A stretch of DNA of 64,000 nt from Miscanthus floridulus (GCF_019320115.1 NC_089598.1:85507844-85571843); one strand, 5' to 3'. Positions 22,781 to 35,159 are shown, counted from the stretch's first letter. Made by a program: numbers and translations. Notes: generated by a model from the sequence alone, not told the origin.

Positions 22781-24627
22781 TAAGGTGGGATCGTAGAAGA
22801 AGGGGAGAGATGTGACACGCAAGGCAAAAGACCAAGAGGAAAACCAATTTTCAAGTTTTGAAATGGGAAGGAAGGAAGAAGGATCAGCACCAACACAAGT
22901 GTGCCACCGTGGGGGACTACATGCATACCAAAAGTACACACCCTTTTAGATACTTTGAAAGGACGGACGTGTGTCCTAGAATATGTACACGTACGTCCAG
23001 AAAGGGCAGCAGCCAGCAGATGTGGGTTCACTTTTCTAGTGTCGAAATGGTGAATAGTTTAACATGATATGTGGTGGTTTGTTTTAGGTTTGCTGTACTA
23101 CATACATAATATAAGCCGCTAGCTACCTATAGCTCCTGGTTGGCATGTGGATTCTAGTTGGTTTTGGTGGTTGATTGACTTGTACACATGCATGCTATGT
23201 AGATATAATAGGAAGCTAAGTGTACATATCTTATTGCACGATCCATTCTTGCCTTACTAAGTTATCCACAGATCCAGATAGAGAAATGTAGGGAGATGCA
23301 CATATTTGTACACAAGTCTTGTAGCTAGCCTGATCTGTTCTTGCCTTGCATATTATCTACTTATTTACCCGAACGAATACACTGCAAATAATATGGTGTA
23401 CTACTACTCATGTACTCCTACTTACGTGCTGACATGGGAATGAAGAAATATCTGCTCCTGATCAAACTGAACACTCAGCAGTGCAGCAGCAGTACGGGCA
23501 GGTACGTTGCTCTCCCGAGGCCCGCCCGCCCCCCACACGAAAAGCGCAAGTGGCGAGGATTGAATTTTTCCTTTCCTTTCCATGGGAGCCTCCCCATCGC
23601 TCCTGCACCTGTCCATCAGGCATCAGCCGTTCGGTTCCACGGCGGGGCGCACGTGCGCGCGCGCGGCGACTCTCTAGCTAGCTTCTCGGCGGATGGGATG
23701 AAAAAGAGGAACTGACAGCGACGCTGGCCGCGCGCTGGGATGACGACCGGCGAGATGTGCATTTGCTTGGTGCTAGGCCGCCGGCCGCCTCACGCGGTTC
23801 GGGTCGACGGGCTGGCCGGGCGGCTGGCATTTGCTTGGTGCCAAGTGCAACCGCAAGCACGCACACGACGTGCGTGGCCGGCGGTTGTGACATACGTAGG
23901 CGTCGTGCTCGTGCCCCATCGATCAATGATCAATCGCTGCGCTTCTGCTGCTGCTTGGTCCGAGTCCGATTCGTCGACATATAGAAATCAATCGATCTGT
24001 TGCTGGATCGGCCAGCTGGTCATTCCATATGTCCGCGTCTGAGAGCTCCCGTCCCCAAGAAGACAAGAACCACGGGACAAAACGGCGGCGAAATGTATAT
24101 TCTGCTGAATCTACCTTCACTGCTCAACTGGGTCGGAGTTGGTGTTATTGCAGTTTGCAGAGGTGAAAGCGAGGCACGATTGATCGATCCATACGTGAGG
24201 GCGAGGGGAACAATCAATCATTCACTCTGAATTTTGGATAAAAAAAATCATTCACTCTGAATTTGTCGATCGAAAGTCCGTCACTGTTCTCCTCGCCTAC
24301 CTTGATGAGTTGTGGTGACCAAGACCACGTAAATCATTGCGCATCGATCGTCACATCCCTGCATCAACTGGCGGGGTGAATCTTCTTTTATTACCAACGG
24401 AGTATGTATATAGGAGTAAGACCAAACACCCGTCGCTGCTACCCTCTTTCTGCGCGGCATGGTCGTCGGAGATGGTCAATTCCATACACGGCAGTTCCAA
24501 GCAAGTTTTGGGGTTCATATTAACAGCGGTTCCCACATTGGAAGGTGCACTTTTCATTACAGTCAGTCTATCTCATTGGCACGTAGGACTGGGCGTCTAG
24601 GCCACACCCGTCATTAACTCAATTGTT
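22781..24627. other. Upstream region of the VQ gene, no other gene supported
   Basis: Mixed AT-rich and GC-rich stretches (GC-rich around 23500-23900). A direct repeat of TCATTCACTCTGAATTT lies at about 24219 and 24249. The frames in the GC-rich part overlap on several strands and carry no motif, so none is called. Confidence 0.35.
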
Positions 24628-24864
24628 AGGGTAGCTCCAACAATATTAATAGAGGAAGTTTATCGAATATTTTATTTAATGCATAAAGGAGAGATAATGA
24701 TAAACTAGTTCTTTTATGAAGAGCTAAGCTCACACGCTCTTCTATGATACATATGTCTATGCTTACAAATTTTCCTGTACTATCATTTTAGGTTATTTTA
24801 TTTTTATCCATTTTTAAGTTCATATGAGCTAGCAAGTTGAGTCTATTAATGAGGGTGTCCTTAG
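24628..24864. mobile_element. Possible MITE
   Basis: AT-rich segment bounded by TAGGGTAGCTCCAACAATATTAATAGA and, inverted, TCTATTAATGAGGGTGTCCTTA. The terminal match is imperfect. No coding content. Confidence 0.4.
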
Positions 24865-25284
24865 AGTTTGTTCAAGATTCTTTCAACCAACTCCACTGTA
24901 GACTAACTCGATAAAATTTAGAGTTTCTGGAGTACCTCTTTAGATGCTCCCTAAAAAACCTATAGTTAGCCAAAAAAAATTTTCCTGCAGCAGAGTTCAT
25001 GAAGTTGTCCCTGTTTGACTAGCGAAGTTGGGTGCAAAATTGAAAAAGGTGGAGTGTAGTAATAAAGAGACCCTTAGTATTATATGATATATGTGCCGAT
25101 CAAATCAAATAGTAATATGGATAAAAATCTGTGTCTATAAGATCGAGTCAGCGCCAAGAAAAGGAAACCTAATCACTCCAATTTTTGCTACCTACCTTGA
25201 CTATCAAATTAATCAAGCTTACACAGTGCCTGTTGACTTCATACAATTTTAATTTTGAAAGCCTACTAGTACATGGTTGAGTTC

Positions 25285-25577
25285 CGAGCCCGTTTGGCAC
25301 GACTCCGGGCAGCTCCGGCTCCGCCCGACAACTGCTGCGCCAATCACTGTAGAAACACTGTAGCTCGGAGCCGATTTTCCCTCTCCTGCTTTCTTTTCTC
25401 ACTGTAGCTCGGATACTGTTCATGGAGCCGGTGGAGCAAAAATTTTTGGCTTCCCCGGTGAAGCCGCTGGCTATGAGAGGGAGAGGGAAGGAGAGAGAAA
25501 TCTGGCTTCCACTACAGTGAATGAACAATGGAATTGCAGGCGGGAGCCGGAGCCGTAGGAGCCATGCCAAACGGGCC
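25285..25577. mobile_element. MITE with GGGCCCGTTTGGC-type terminal inverted repeats
   Basis: About 293 bp. The left end GAGCCCGTTTGGCACGACTCC and right end GGAGCCATGCCAAACGGGCCC are inverted repeats with few mismatches. The interior has further complementary blocks (CTCCGGCTCC against GGAGCCGGAG, and TCACTGTAG against CTACAGTGA), so nearly the whole element can fold back. The superfamily was not assigned. Confidence 0.82.
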
Positions 25578-26200
25578 CTAGCATTTATGAAATGCATCAG
25601 GGATCGCATAGGAGGCCAGAGGAGTAGCTTCCTTTGTCCTCCTTCGCCGTGGTGAAAAGAAGACAAATCGATTGAGGCACGTAATATTAATCACGCGGAA
25701 GTTGACATTGGCCAGTAACACTGAATACGACATGGGGGCTTTGTAGGATGAGACAGTTTGCATTGGAAGATTTTTCTTTATCATGACTACTAGAAGCATA
25801 CCTCGCGTGTTGTTATAGGAACCGTGGATTAGTAAATTGTGTGGCACGTTGACATAGACAACAAAATACTTATGTGTCTTGCTCACGTGAACAGCTTGCA
25901 TAGTTTCGATGGAGTTATAGATTAGCTAATCAAGTCATCATTGCCATTGTTTAGTTTTCAAAAAAGTTTTCTTTTCGAGGGCAATTGTTCAAGCTCTGAT
26001 TTGATGGTCCTTTTTGATGGAGTAGCATCGATGTGACATAATTAGATGCGTTGTATACACCAGCTTGAACTATTTTTTATTTTGGATGACAATCGGCGCT
26101 ATAAACCCCCCTCCCACCCCCACCCCCGCAACAATCCCCTTTTCCAATGAGCCATCATGTCGGGGAATGAATGTTCGACACACTTCACATTTTCAGGAAC
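25578..26200. other. Intergenic
   Basis: No supported gene. A C-rich low-complexity run (CCCCCCTCCCACCCCCACCC) occurs near 26107-26127. Confidence 0.35.
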
Positions 26201-29200
26201 GGTAATGCTACCATTCTGGACGTCTTGCTCCACTCACTGCTGTATGCACCGCTCGCCTAAAAAAACAAAATCAACTCCTGCACACCTCGCTCTGCTCCGT
26301 TCCCATGGCGGTGTTGCAGGGGAGTGGCGGCTCTCCTCCACCCCGGCGCGGCTCCCCACCCCCAGCGGCTCCCTCTCTTACCCCGGCGACCGAGCTCCCC
26401 CCACCCCGACGGCCATGGTGCTCCTCTCCCCCCATCCCCCACCGTCTCCACCGAGCCAAGCCCATTACCGGTGGCGCTAGTGGCAGTGGTGCTCGTGCGC
26501 CACCACACACCGCCAGCTTTGATCCTGACAGCTGGAATCGACTGGCCCAGGCTTCCACTCCCGTATGATGCAAATGTATGTTTCAGGTGTTTCGGTCGTT
26601 TCAAAGGTATGCTGCAGTTGTTTCTTATGGATGTTTATAAAAGTAGATTGGGGAATATTGCAAATGTTGCATATGAAGCAAGTGTTTCAGAAGCATATTG
26701 CAAGCGTTTGTTCAAAAATGTTTCATCTATTTCTAGACGTATGTTGCATTCGTTTTTTATCTAGATGTTGCATATGTTTTTGTAACATCCGGTTTTAAGC
26801 ACAAAACCAGATACACACCATATGTGAGCCCAGGAAGTCAAATCTCACATACAGCTACAAATATGGGTAATATCAATAGACAATGCTTAATATATAACAC
26901 ACTTAATATAAAGGATATAACCTTAAACAACAAACAACGGAAAGACAACTCCGATCTTCGGGTGAAGACTCCAATTCCACAGGGACAACTGACTGGTTGA
27001 TCACAAGCCTAATTCCTCCAAACCCTAGCAATATGGTACCCATCCAGGATTTTTCCAAAGATTTAAAAAGTAAAGCAAGCGTAAGTACATGTCGTACTCA
27101 ACAAATATAACATGGGGTTCATGAGGCTCAAAAGGCTGACACTAGTTTCACTGCGATTAACTTTTAATGAGTCATGATTTTAGCAATTGAGTAGCAAAAG
27201 TTTATCACAAACCCATGTAAACACATGATCAGGTAAACATGAATAATGAATAGCATAAACAATACTCATTATTGAGCATCTTTATCATCAGTGTTCAACA
27301 TCTATTTCGTAAATGTTCCAAGGCCGCTCGTGACCATGAGCAAGACTGATATACCAGTTTTACACTCTGCAGAGGTTGTACACTTTCACTGTGAGTCATG
27401 ATTTACCCTTTCGCCCGAGGTGATCAGCCTCTTAACCCACTACCTGGGAAGGTCGGCAGGGTTCACTATGAAGCCTTTCAAAAGGTTTGTCTAACAAGTT
27501 AGGGCCATTAGATTCACTCGGCAAACAGATGTAGAGCTCCCCTTCCCGATGGCACAATGACGCGTAGCCTATACACAAGGGGACAGAGGCCGCACTATAC
27601 CCGATTCGTCAAACCATTCTTACGCCATAAAGGTAACCACTAACAAGCTAGAAAATATCCTCATACTGAGCTAAAGCCAGAGCCATGTAGCTCTCACAGT
27701 TGTACTGTAAGTCCTGGATGATCACTTACAGATAAGTTCTTAGGGAGAGGAATCTAGAACATTTAGAAAGTAGCTAAACACTCCAGCCCCCTGTTTCCAA
27801 GTTGCTAAAAAGTCATGTTTTAACGTTTATTACATATACCATTAGTCAAGTTACAAGATTATGGTTTAGTTGAGCACTAGCATAACTACCCAATGCAAAT
27901 CCCATAGGAGACAAGATATAAGCCCAATTCTAGGAAATCCTTATCAAGGTGACACATGCAAACATGAATTAAATGTATTAAGTGAATAGAAAACAAGGAT
28001 GATCCCATGCTATACTTGCCTTAAACTCAGATCCTTCTTCTAGTCCAAACCTTTAATGAATTGCTTCTTGATCACCGATGCAAAGCTTACCGACTGAACA
28101 TGATCATAAAACACCACACAAGCATCCATGCAATCATACACGAAGTAAACAATAGAACTAAATTAGAACAGTACACCAAACATATGAAACCACAAGTGAA
28201 AAATGTTTTAAAGATGTTCTACACGTTGCTATGAACATACAGGCGCGAAAATCACACTATTCGGAGCTACGATTGAAAAGATACAACTATCGAAAGATTT
28301 TGCTTTTAAAACGAAAAACCATAAGCTTCATTTATTTTATTATATAAAAGCATGTATAAGATATTTCCGAGAAATACCTAAGTTGAATTAAGTCAAACTT
28401 ATATTTGGTTTTGAAAACCGAAGTGGAATTTATCATATTTTATTTATAAATCCAATGACATAGCTATTATTCAAGTTAGGATTTAAACCATAAAATTCTA
28501 GAGCTCTTGACATGGAAGACATTGATACTAATGCGTAGATCACGTCATTATGAATCCAACGCAACTTGAACGGACCAGTTCTGAGTTAAAACGAATAAGT
28601 TATGATTTAAACAAGATTTCTTTTAGTAAAATAATAGATTAAACCTAACCACGAATTTTAAAAGTTGAAATCATACCTAACAGTAGCATAAACATGTAGA
28701 AAACGTAAATACGAACCTAACGCAATTTGAACGGGTCAAATCGGAGTTAAAACAACAAAGTTATGGCATATAGAAACTAGTGGCAATACTGTAAATAGAT
28801 GAAAACATATTTTGAATCTAATCCGAAAGAAATACGTTTTCAAAAGAATAAAATGTATTATGGAAGTATGCTATGGACTGTGGGTTTAAATATCTGAAAG
28901 CCGAGGGGCTCTTTAGCAAATATGTCCGGCGAAGGGGTATCTTCTAATCTGGATCGTTGATCGCGGATCGGACGGAAACAGAAGGGGGAGATGGGGCTCG
29001 CCGGTGGCGAGCAAAGTGGTGGCTTCAGGGCCAGAAAAGCAGAGGCCTCACCGGAGAAGTCGGTTTCGGTGATTCCGACCACCATACGTCTTGGGAAAAA
29101 GACGGGGAGCAAGAGGAAGGCTTGGCAAACTCGATGGATGGGGCTAGGGCGACTGCGACGGCTTGGAGGCGAGCGCATGGCTCGGCTGAGCGGGTCAGGA

Positions 29201-30502
29201 CCACGGTGAGAATACGATGAAACAGAGCGCGAGCAGCGGCAAAGTGAGGGTGAGCGCGGGCACCATGAGCCCTCCTTACCAGATTCCGAAGTCCGGCGGA
29301 TGGCACTGGTCGACGGCAACGCAGCAGGGCGGCGGAGCGAACTCGGCGGCGACGATTAGGGCTAGTGGCAGCGCTGCAAGCTTCGAAGCGAGGGCGGCGC
29401 AAGCTAGGGTTAGCCGAGGGCGGAGCGGCACTCGCGAGCTTCGCTTTATAGGGGCGTAGGCATGGCGCACATGCCAAGGCCGTGATGCGGTGGTGGCGGT
29501 GGGGATTCCTTCCCTGCAGCCGAGTCCAGCTCGTGCACGACATGAGGAAGACGGCGCCGACAGGCGGGGCAGGCACGTCAGTGGGAGAGAGGGCGGGTCC
29601 CGTCGGTCGGAGGGAAGGGGACAGCGGGCCTGCGCGTGGCGCGGCTTCGAGGCTGGGCCGAGGCGTAGCTGGGCCAACGGGATTGGAGGCTGGGCCGGCG
29701 GGGAGAGAAAAGAGAGGGAGCTGGGCCTTCGGGCCAAAATGAGAGAGAGAGAGAGGGGTGAGGTTCTGCTTTTCTTTTTCTTTTATTTTATAGCCATTTT
29801 CAAAACATTTCAAAAGAATTTGAATTCATTTTGAATTTTAGGCGAAACCACTCATCACAATATACAATATGCACCAGCATGTATGCACAACAATGTTGCT
29901 ACACTCTATGATAAATTTTAATTTAATGAAAAATTATTATTTCCCTATGTTTTCATGAGCACAAAAATATAAAATTAAATCACTTTAACCCTATTTTCAA
30001 AAGTGAAAATTTTAGGGTGTTACATTTTTCACATATATGCTGCAACAGTATGTTCCAAATGTTTCAGCTGTTTTTAGTCTTATGTTGCAGTAAGTGTTTT
30101 TTCATGTTGCAATTGTTTTATCCAGATGTTGCATATGTTTCACACACATGTTGCAAGCGTATGTCCTAAATATTTCATCTGTTTCAAATGTATGTTGCAT
30201 TCGAGTGTTTCATGTTGCAAGTGCAAATTGCCGGCGTTGGTGTCCATGAGGGCGGGCAGGGCCAAGCCGCGGCCACCGACGCGTGGAGGAGGCGCATGCC
30301 GCCGCCGGTTGTGTGCGAGGAGGCACAGGCTGCGCGGTGCTCTTATGGAAGAGGTGGGGGCAAGTCATCCGAGCAGCATGGGTAGCGGATCTGAAGTGGG
30401 CGGTTCAGATGCGAGCCCGAGAAACTGAGCTGGCGTGGGCAACGCGCGAATCTGAGCGGACGGTGTGGAGCGGCCACGGACGTCCGGACGGTAGTGCTGC
30501 CA
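26201..30502. mobile_element. DNA transposon derivative split by an LTR-like insertion
   Basis: The left end GGTAATGCTACCATTCTGGACGTC-like sequence at 26201 and the right end GACGTCCGGACGGTAGTGCTGCC-like sequence at 30502 are imperfect inverted repeats. Inside each end is a GC-rich stretch and many repeats of a motif of the type ATGTTGCA...GTTTCA (26565-26780 and 30025-30225), typical of subterminal repeats in non-autonomous DNA elements. Without the 3244-bp insertion at 26781 it would be about 1.06 kb. Superfamily not decided (Mutator- or CACTA-like). Confidence 0.6.
26781..30024 (-). repeat. 3.24-kb LTR-like insertion, probable solo LTR
   Basis: The ends are inverted: TGTAACATCC at 26781 and GGTGTTACA ending 30024. 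The flanks GTTTT and TTTTT agree in four of five bases, and removing the element rejoins a continuous ATGTTGCATATGTTT repeat. On the minus strand it begins TGTAACACCCTAAAATTTTC, has a GC-rich zone at about 28900-29750 and ends TGTTACA. This fits a large LTR of a Tekay/Del-like Gypsy family. No gag, pol, primer site or polypurine tract is seen. Lineage is an inference. Confidence 0.6.
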
Positions 30503-30518
30503 CACAAGAAAGTCTCTA

Positions 30519-30749
30519 CTCCCTCTATTTCAAATTACAAGAAGTTTTTATCTTTATTATATATATATGTGTAGCTTTTGCTATGTATTTAGACGTCGGC
30601 ATTCAAATCCCTCAGCGAATGCAGATGAGTTGCCGCCATCGAAGAAAGTTATTATTTAATTTAATTTTATTATAAATTTAGTTAAACTTGAGATATTTTG
30701 AATCTAAAAAAAAGTTAGAATACCTTGTAATCTGGGATGGACGAGGGAG
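30519..30749. mobile_element. Stowaway (Tc1/mariner) MITE
   Basis: The ends CTCCCTCTATTTCAAATTACAAG and, inverted, CTTGTAATCTGGGATGGACGAGGGAG match the Stowaway terminal consensus. The flanking target duplication is TA on both sides (30517-30518 and 30750-30751). 231 bp. Confidence 0.9.
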
Positions 30750-30751
30750 TA

Positions 30752-32191
30752 TCTGCTTAGCTGCCCCTTTTGCCATTTGCCAAGCGGGTTCCGGTTGCTC
30801 CACGCGACGACTTTTGCATGCAGTACCACCAGTCCACCATTGTACAACGCGCTACGGCGAGTCATGGTGATATTTATGGAAGTAGGGAAATATCTCCTCC
30901 TGTCGGACGAATCGAAAACGTGCTCTCCCGAGGACCGCAGGAAGAAGGCTCAAGTCAAAGTCGCGCGAGGATTAATTTCCACGCAGTAGTACCAGAGTGG
31001 TGGATCGACCCCGTGCGCGAGAATTTGCTCATGGATGGATCAGGTAGCTCGTCTCCGAGTCCACCCGATCGGCATCGCCATGGACCGGCAGCTCTATCAC
31101 TTTTAATGCCACCCGGTCGCTGCTGTAACGTAACGTGCTCTTACGATCTATCGACGTCGCGGCCACGCACACACGGCAGAGGGCACACCCTACGACCGCG
31201 CGCCAACGGCCTGCCTGGCCCGACGCCGCACGGCACTGCCGAGGTTCCGTGACTCCCCGGCGGCCTCGGTTTCGTGCAGAGTTGGTGGCCTCGGTTTGTG
31301 AATCGTGGGATGGGGTCGGCCTGCGCGGCTCGCGTCGCGTCGCGTCGCGTCACGCCCACCCGGTGCGGTTGCAGGTAGCGCCGCACGACGTGGCCGGCGG
31401 TTTTCAGTGATGTCCTGTCCTCCCCCGGCCCTCCTCGGTCACCAACTCCGCTTGTGCCCGGTCCACGCAGCGTGTCTCTGAATCTTTCTTCGGGGCGATC
31501 ACCAGGCACCGCACCGTACGAGTCCGTGCCACACACGCCCTTTTCTTTCTTTCTTTTCTTTTTTCCATAATTCGTGTTACGGCGGTTAAAGCGAACGATC
31601 CATGCATCCAGACGCGAGGCATCAGATCGGATCAAACCGATCCGTTCTGACGACGGAGAAGCAATCCGTCTTGACGGCGTACCCTTCAGCACCGATCGTC
31701 GCCGTTCCTGCCTGCTATCCGTCCCCGTCCCCGTCCCCGTCCCCGTCATCGGTGGAGGATGGTGGTAAATGCAAATGCAAATGCTATGGCGTACTTCGAC
31801 GTTCCCCGCAAGCTGGGCTTTCTCATTGCCCCAAGTCAGCATCTGGAAAATGAAAGGTGCCAATTTCTTATTATCTTTATACACCCTGTTTGGCCAAGAG
31901 CTTATCGTGATTAACTCATGCTCGTAGTTCATCGCTCGGTTATAAAATCAAATCTAACCTCACTTTTCAAATTAAGCTAACCTAAGTACCAGTGCCAAAT
32001 TTACCATTTGTAGAGACCCACTACTGTGAGCCACAGAGCACGGCGCCACGGCCTCCACGTGTCAATCGTATACGGATGTGTTTGTACTAACAACAAACAA
32101 AGCACCTGATGAATCGTTACAGGAAACGACGGCTGGATGAGTAATGGCCTAATGGGTCCCGGTTCCCGGTCCACCGTGCCGTTTCTACCTG
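30752..32191. other. Intergenic between Stowaway and LINE
   Basis: GC-rich in the middle, with a short CGTCG-type repeat at about 31330-31350 and a (CCCCGT)n run at about 31720-31748. Frames overlap on both strands without motifs; no gene is called. Confidence 0.35.
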
Positions 32192-32492
32192 TTTTTTTTA
32201 GGGAAACCGGAGCTTCATTAATCTCTGACAGGATTACAATCTCGGTTTATGTTATCCATGAGACCAGGTGGGGTTATAGGCCACTCCGCCACCTGAGAAT
32301 CACGGGATACCAATCGAGCACAAGCACGTGCTAACATATTACAATTTCTACTAATGAATCGAAAGCTAAATTCTTCAAAGCTCCGGCTAATATCCTCCAT
32401 TTGTGTAAGGAGGCCTGGAGTCTCAGACCGCTGGTGTGATCGGTTCTCCCATAAACCAGTGAGCACTTGGCAATCAGTCTTCAGGATCAGAC
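32192..32492 (-). mobile_element. L1-type LINE, 3' terminal piece
   Basis: Begins with the tail TTTTTTTT (32192-32199), which is an A-tail on the minus strand, then 3' UTR and the last part of RNase H. The rest of this LINE continues at 39974 after Copia A, at 48376 after Copia B, and stops at 51667 where Copia D was inserted. Confidence 0.85.
32218..32492 (-). pseudogene. LINE RNase H domain, C-terminal part
   Basis: Encodes LILKTDCQVLTGLWENR and RFISRNCNMLARACARL, the second half of the plant LINE/RVT_3-type RNase H. The first half is at 39974-40180 and joins in frame when Copia A and one copy of the CAGAC duplication are removed. Confidence 0.85.
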
Positions 32493-32964
32493 TGTTGGTT
32501 TGATCTCCCAACCACAGTGGCCCAACGGCCACTTGGGCCTTGACCTCGCGCCCTGATCGAGGACGCCCAGTCCATCTATGGCTGACGGCCCCCCATCACA
32601 CTGCGCATTAAATAGAGGTGGGGCCGGCGGCTCTCAGTACGAGGTTCGCCTGAGCCGTACGCCCCACCTAGAAACCCTACTCCGATCTAACAGAGGGGCG
32701 CAGCTAGTGACGGGAAGCACCGCCGCCGCCACTGCACTGCGCCACCACGGTCTTCACTACGTCGCTCTCTCTTCTCCGACCGTCGCTGCCTAGCGCAGAA
32801 CTTCACCGATGAACCTGATGGCCGGATCCCCTACTCAATGGATGGTCAGTGCCAAACCTTAGCTCTTCCTCTCCCTCTCTGTCCCACTCCGTTCACACCA
32901 TTACTACGAGAAACCCAATGAAACCCCACTGATCTACAACTAGATGATCCAAAGAGTGCTAACA
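32493..32964 (+). repeat. 5' LTR of Copia A
   Basis: TGTT...AACA termini. Contains a GCATTAAATAGAGG stretch that may serve as a TATA-like element. Followed directly by the primer site. Confidence 0.92.
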
Positions 32965-32966
32965 AA

Positions 32967-32978
32967 GGTATCAGAGCC
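32967..32978 (+). other. Primer-binding site of Copia A
   Basis: GGTATCAGAGCC just inside the 5' LTR matches the complement of the 3' end of initiator methionine tRNA, the usual primer of plant Copia elements. Confidence 0.85.
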
Positions 32979-33019
32979 AGTCTAGTTCGTAGATATGGAT
33001 CGGGGAAAGAAAAGCAAAT

Positions 33020-33360
33020 CGAACCCTAACCCTAGCAGTTCGCCAGCCTAGGGTGTAGATCTAGGGTTTTCCGAATCAAAAGCAAAGAAAAACAAAGAAA
33101 AGAAAAAAATGGATTAGATCTTTCGGATCTGAGCAGACAGAAGGGGTTCCTTAACCCCAACCCTAACTGGGTGAAGATAGAAGGGGCTCGGCCTCAAGAC
33201 CGCTTGATCCGAACCCTAAACCTGTGATCTCAAATCAAGAAAGAAAGGACGGATTGGCAACCCTAACCCTAACTGTGATCTCGGAGCAAAGAAAAGAAGA
33301 AAGAAAAGAAAGAGAAACGAACTTCGGTTCGGAGAAAATGTAACCCTAACCCTAACTTCG
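33020..33360 (+). repeat. Telobox-like CCCTAA runs in the leader of Copia A
   Basis: AACCCTAACCCTA-type runs occur at about 33021, 33259-33274 and 33342-33357, with single AACCCTAA units between. The equivalent leaders of C (57635-57653 and nearby) and B (45343-45356, inverted) carry them too. AAACCCTAA-type boxes are known binding sites of plant Myb/TRB proteins; a role here is not shown. Confidence 0.8.
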
Positions 33361-34258
33361 ATCCCCACACTGCAAATCGGTTCAATCCGAACACAAAAGA
33401 GAACCAAATCTGATGGGGAAGAAGGGGAAGGGGTAGCCTACCTCGCCGTGCACCGGGGAGACCTTTTGCCGGCGCGGGAGGAGAAGACCGAACCGGGGGA
33501 GCTGTCCGCCCGGGCTCGGCCAAAGAAGCGCCGCGGCTAGGCCGCTCGACGGCGGCGCGCTCACCCGCTAGGGAGCGCGCACGCCGGCGAGGGGGCCGGT
33601 GACGGCGCCAATGCTCCGCTCTCTCTCTCGTCGGCGCTCACTCTCGCTTGGGTGATTCAGGACTGAGAAGGGGAGAGAGGAGAAGGACGAAATGAGGCTA
33701 GGGTTCTGGGGTTGCCGGCCGCGACGCCAGTTTTTGTTCGGGCGAAGAGGCCGGGCGACCGTCGGATGAGCGCGGACGGTGGAGATGAAGCGGGCCGCGT
33801 CGCGGCCCAGGCGGGACAGAGCGCGAGGCTGAATTCCCGGCCTAGGCCCAGGTTGCGGCCTGGGCGCGGGTGAGCGCGCAGGAAGACGCCTGCAGCCATG
33901 GGTCGTAGGCCGTTTACGCTGCTATGGGCCGAAATGGCCGAACACAGTGAAATTGAATTCGTTTTATTTTTTCCAGAAACTTTTGAGACATATTTGATGA
34001 ATTACAATGTCCAACTCTGCACAATTTTGGTCCAATGACAATTTTGTTCAGAGAAAAGTAAAGTTCTATAAAGTTTCTGAAAAAATAATAATGAGAATAT
34101 TTACGTTTTTCGCTGCAAAGTTAAAGGTTTATTGTCTTCTAATTTGAAGAGCAGTTATAGTTATTCAGTAAATGATGAAAAGTTTATCCTCCAGTTAAAA
34201 TTGGAACCAATTGGAAAAAATTTTAATTGGAGGAATAGTCGTTGATAGTTAAGATAAA

Positions 34259-34705
34259 TTATAATATTGTTATTTTCTGACCAACGTCGATGATAACAAT
34301 ATTATAAGTTTATTTATGAGTTGATAGTTAAAGTTAAATTATGCTATTGTTATTTTCTGACCAACGATGATGATAACAATATTATAATTTTCTGAGTTTT
34401 ATGATTAAAGTTTAAATCTCTAATGAATTTTGCATCAAAGTGACCAATTTTCAGAGAATAGATAAAGATCAAAGAATGCATTTAAACTAGAGAAATGTAT
34501 TTTCATGTTTCCGCTGCAATGAAGTTGATTGTCTTCTAATTAAATTCGAACCAACGGGAGAATTTAATTTTGAGGAGCAGTTCTATGTTTTCAAGATTAT
34601 TGAATTTCTATACGTTAATTCCATTTCTGCCCAACGGTGATGTGGAATTAATGTAGAAGAATGATGTTTTATTCTATTTCTGCCCAACGGTGATACAGAA
34701 TAGAA
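34259..34705 (+). repeat. Array of hairpins with CCAACG loops (Copia A)
   Basis: Five hairpins in about 450 bp. Arms: 34259-34273 with 34293-34307 (15 of 15 paired); about 34338-34353 with 34373-34388; 34538-34546 with 34561-34569; 34615-34623 with 34643-34651; 34672-34682 with 34696-34705. The unpaired part contains CCAACG at 34281, 34361, 34551, 34631 and 34684. Stem sequences differ between hairpins while the loop motif stays. Equivalent arrays are at 43885-44440 (B) and 58570-59017 (C). Confidence 0.9.
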
Positions 34706-34789
34706 CATAAAGATTTCAAAGTTTAATGATTATTATTGTTGAATATTTTTTAGACAAAAGACCTCCATACTTTCATTCTTGAAGGCAGT

Positions 34790-34925
34790 AAAAGAAATGA
34801 GCTGGGTACTTGTGACTCAGATGATGAAATGCCTAAGGGCAAGTTATGTATGAAAGAATACCATTGTTTAAGGGACTGTGTTCTCTTTAAAGAATGGCTT
34901 CAAAAGAAAACAATTCTAGGATATT
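34790..34925 (+). pseudogene. Copia A gag nucleocapsid remnant
   Basis: A frame reading YHCLRDCVLFKEWLQKK follows the spacing of a Copia gag CCHC zinc knuckle and its downstream FK-WL-KK segment, but the first cysteine is lost. The rest of gag is not readable. Confidence 0.5.
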
Positions 34926-35159
34926 GATCCAAGAAAAGAGATAGATCAATGAGAGTCTTCATTGAGAAATGTCTTTTATGTACTCTCTGTGAAGAAGAAT
35001 TTATTTTCAGTTCACTTATGAGAGTTGTAAAAGTCATATACATGTTTAATTTGACTAACATTGGATTACACATGTGTGTTAAAGAATATTCGGATTTATT
35101 TCTGAATTTGATGATTGAACACGAGCCAATCCTGGCAATTATGTCTGTTCAAGGGAATT

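Noticed and set aside
22272..22847. Other frames through the GA/TC microsatellite, including Arg-Glu and Leu-Ser repeats
   Set aside because: They are translations of the dinucleotide repeat; only the VQ frame has a conserved motif.
23400..24230. Several overlapping 60-100-codon frames as genes
   Set aside because: GC-rich region with frames on both strands, none with a domain or clear splice structure.
28858..29813. GC-rich minus-strand frames as a gene
   Set aside because: They lie within the TGTAACA-ended insertion, overlap frames on the other strand and carry no domain.
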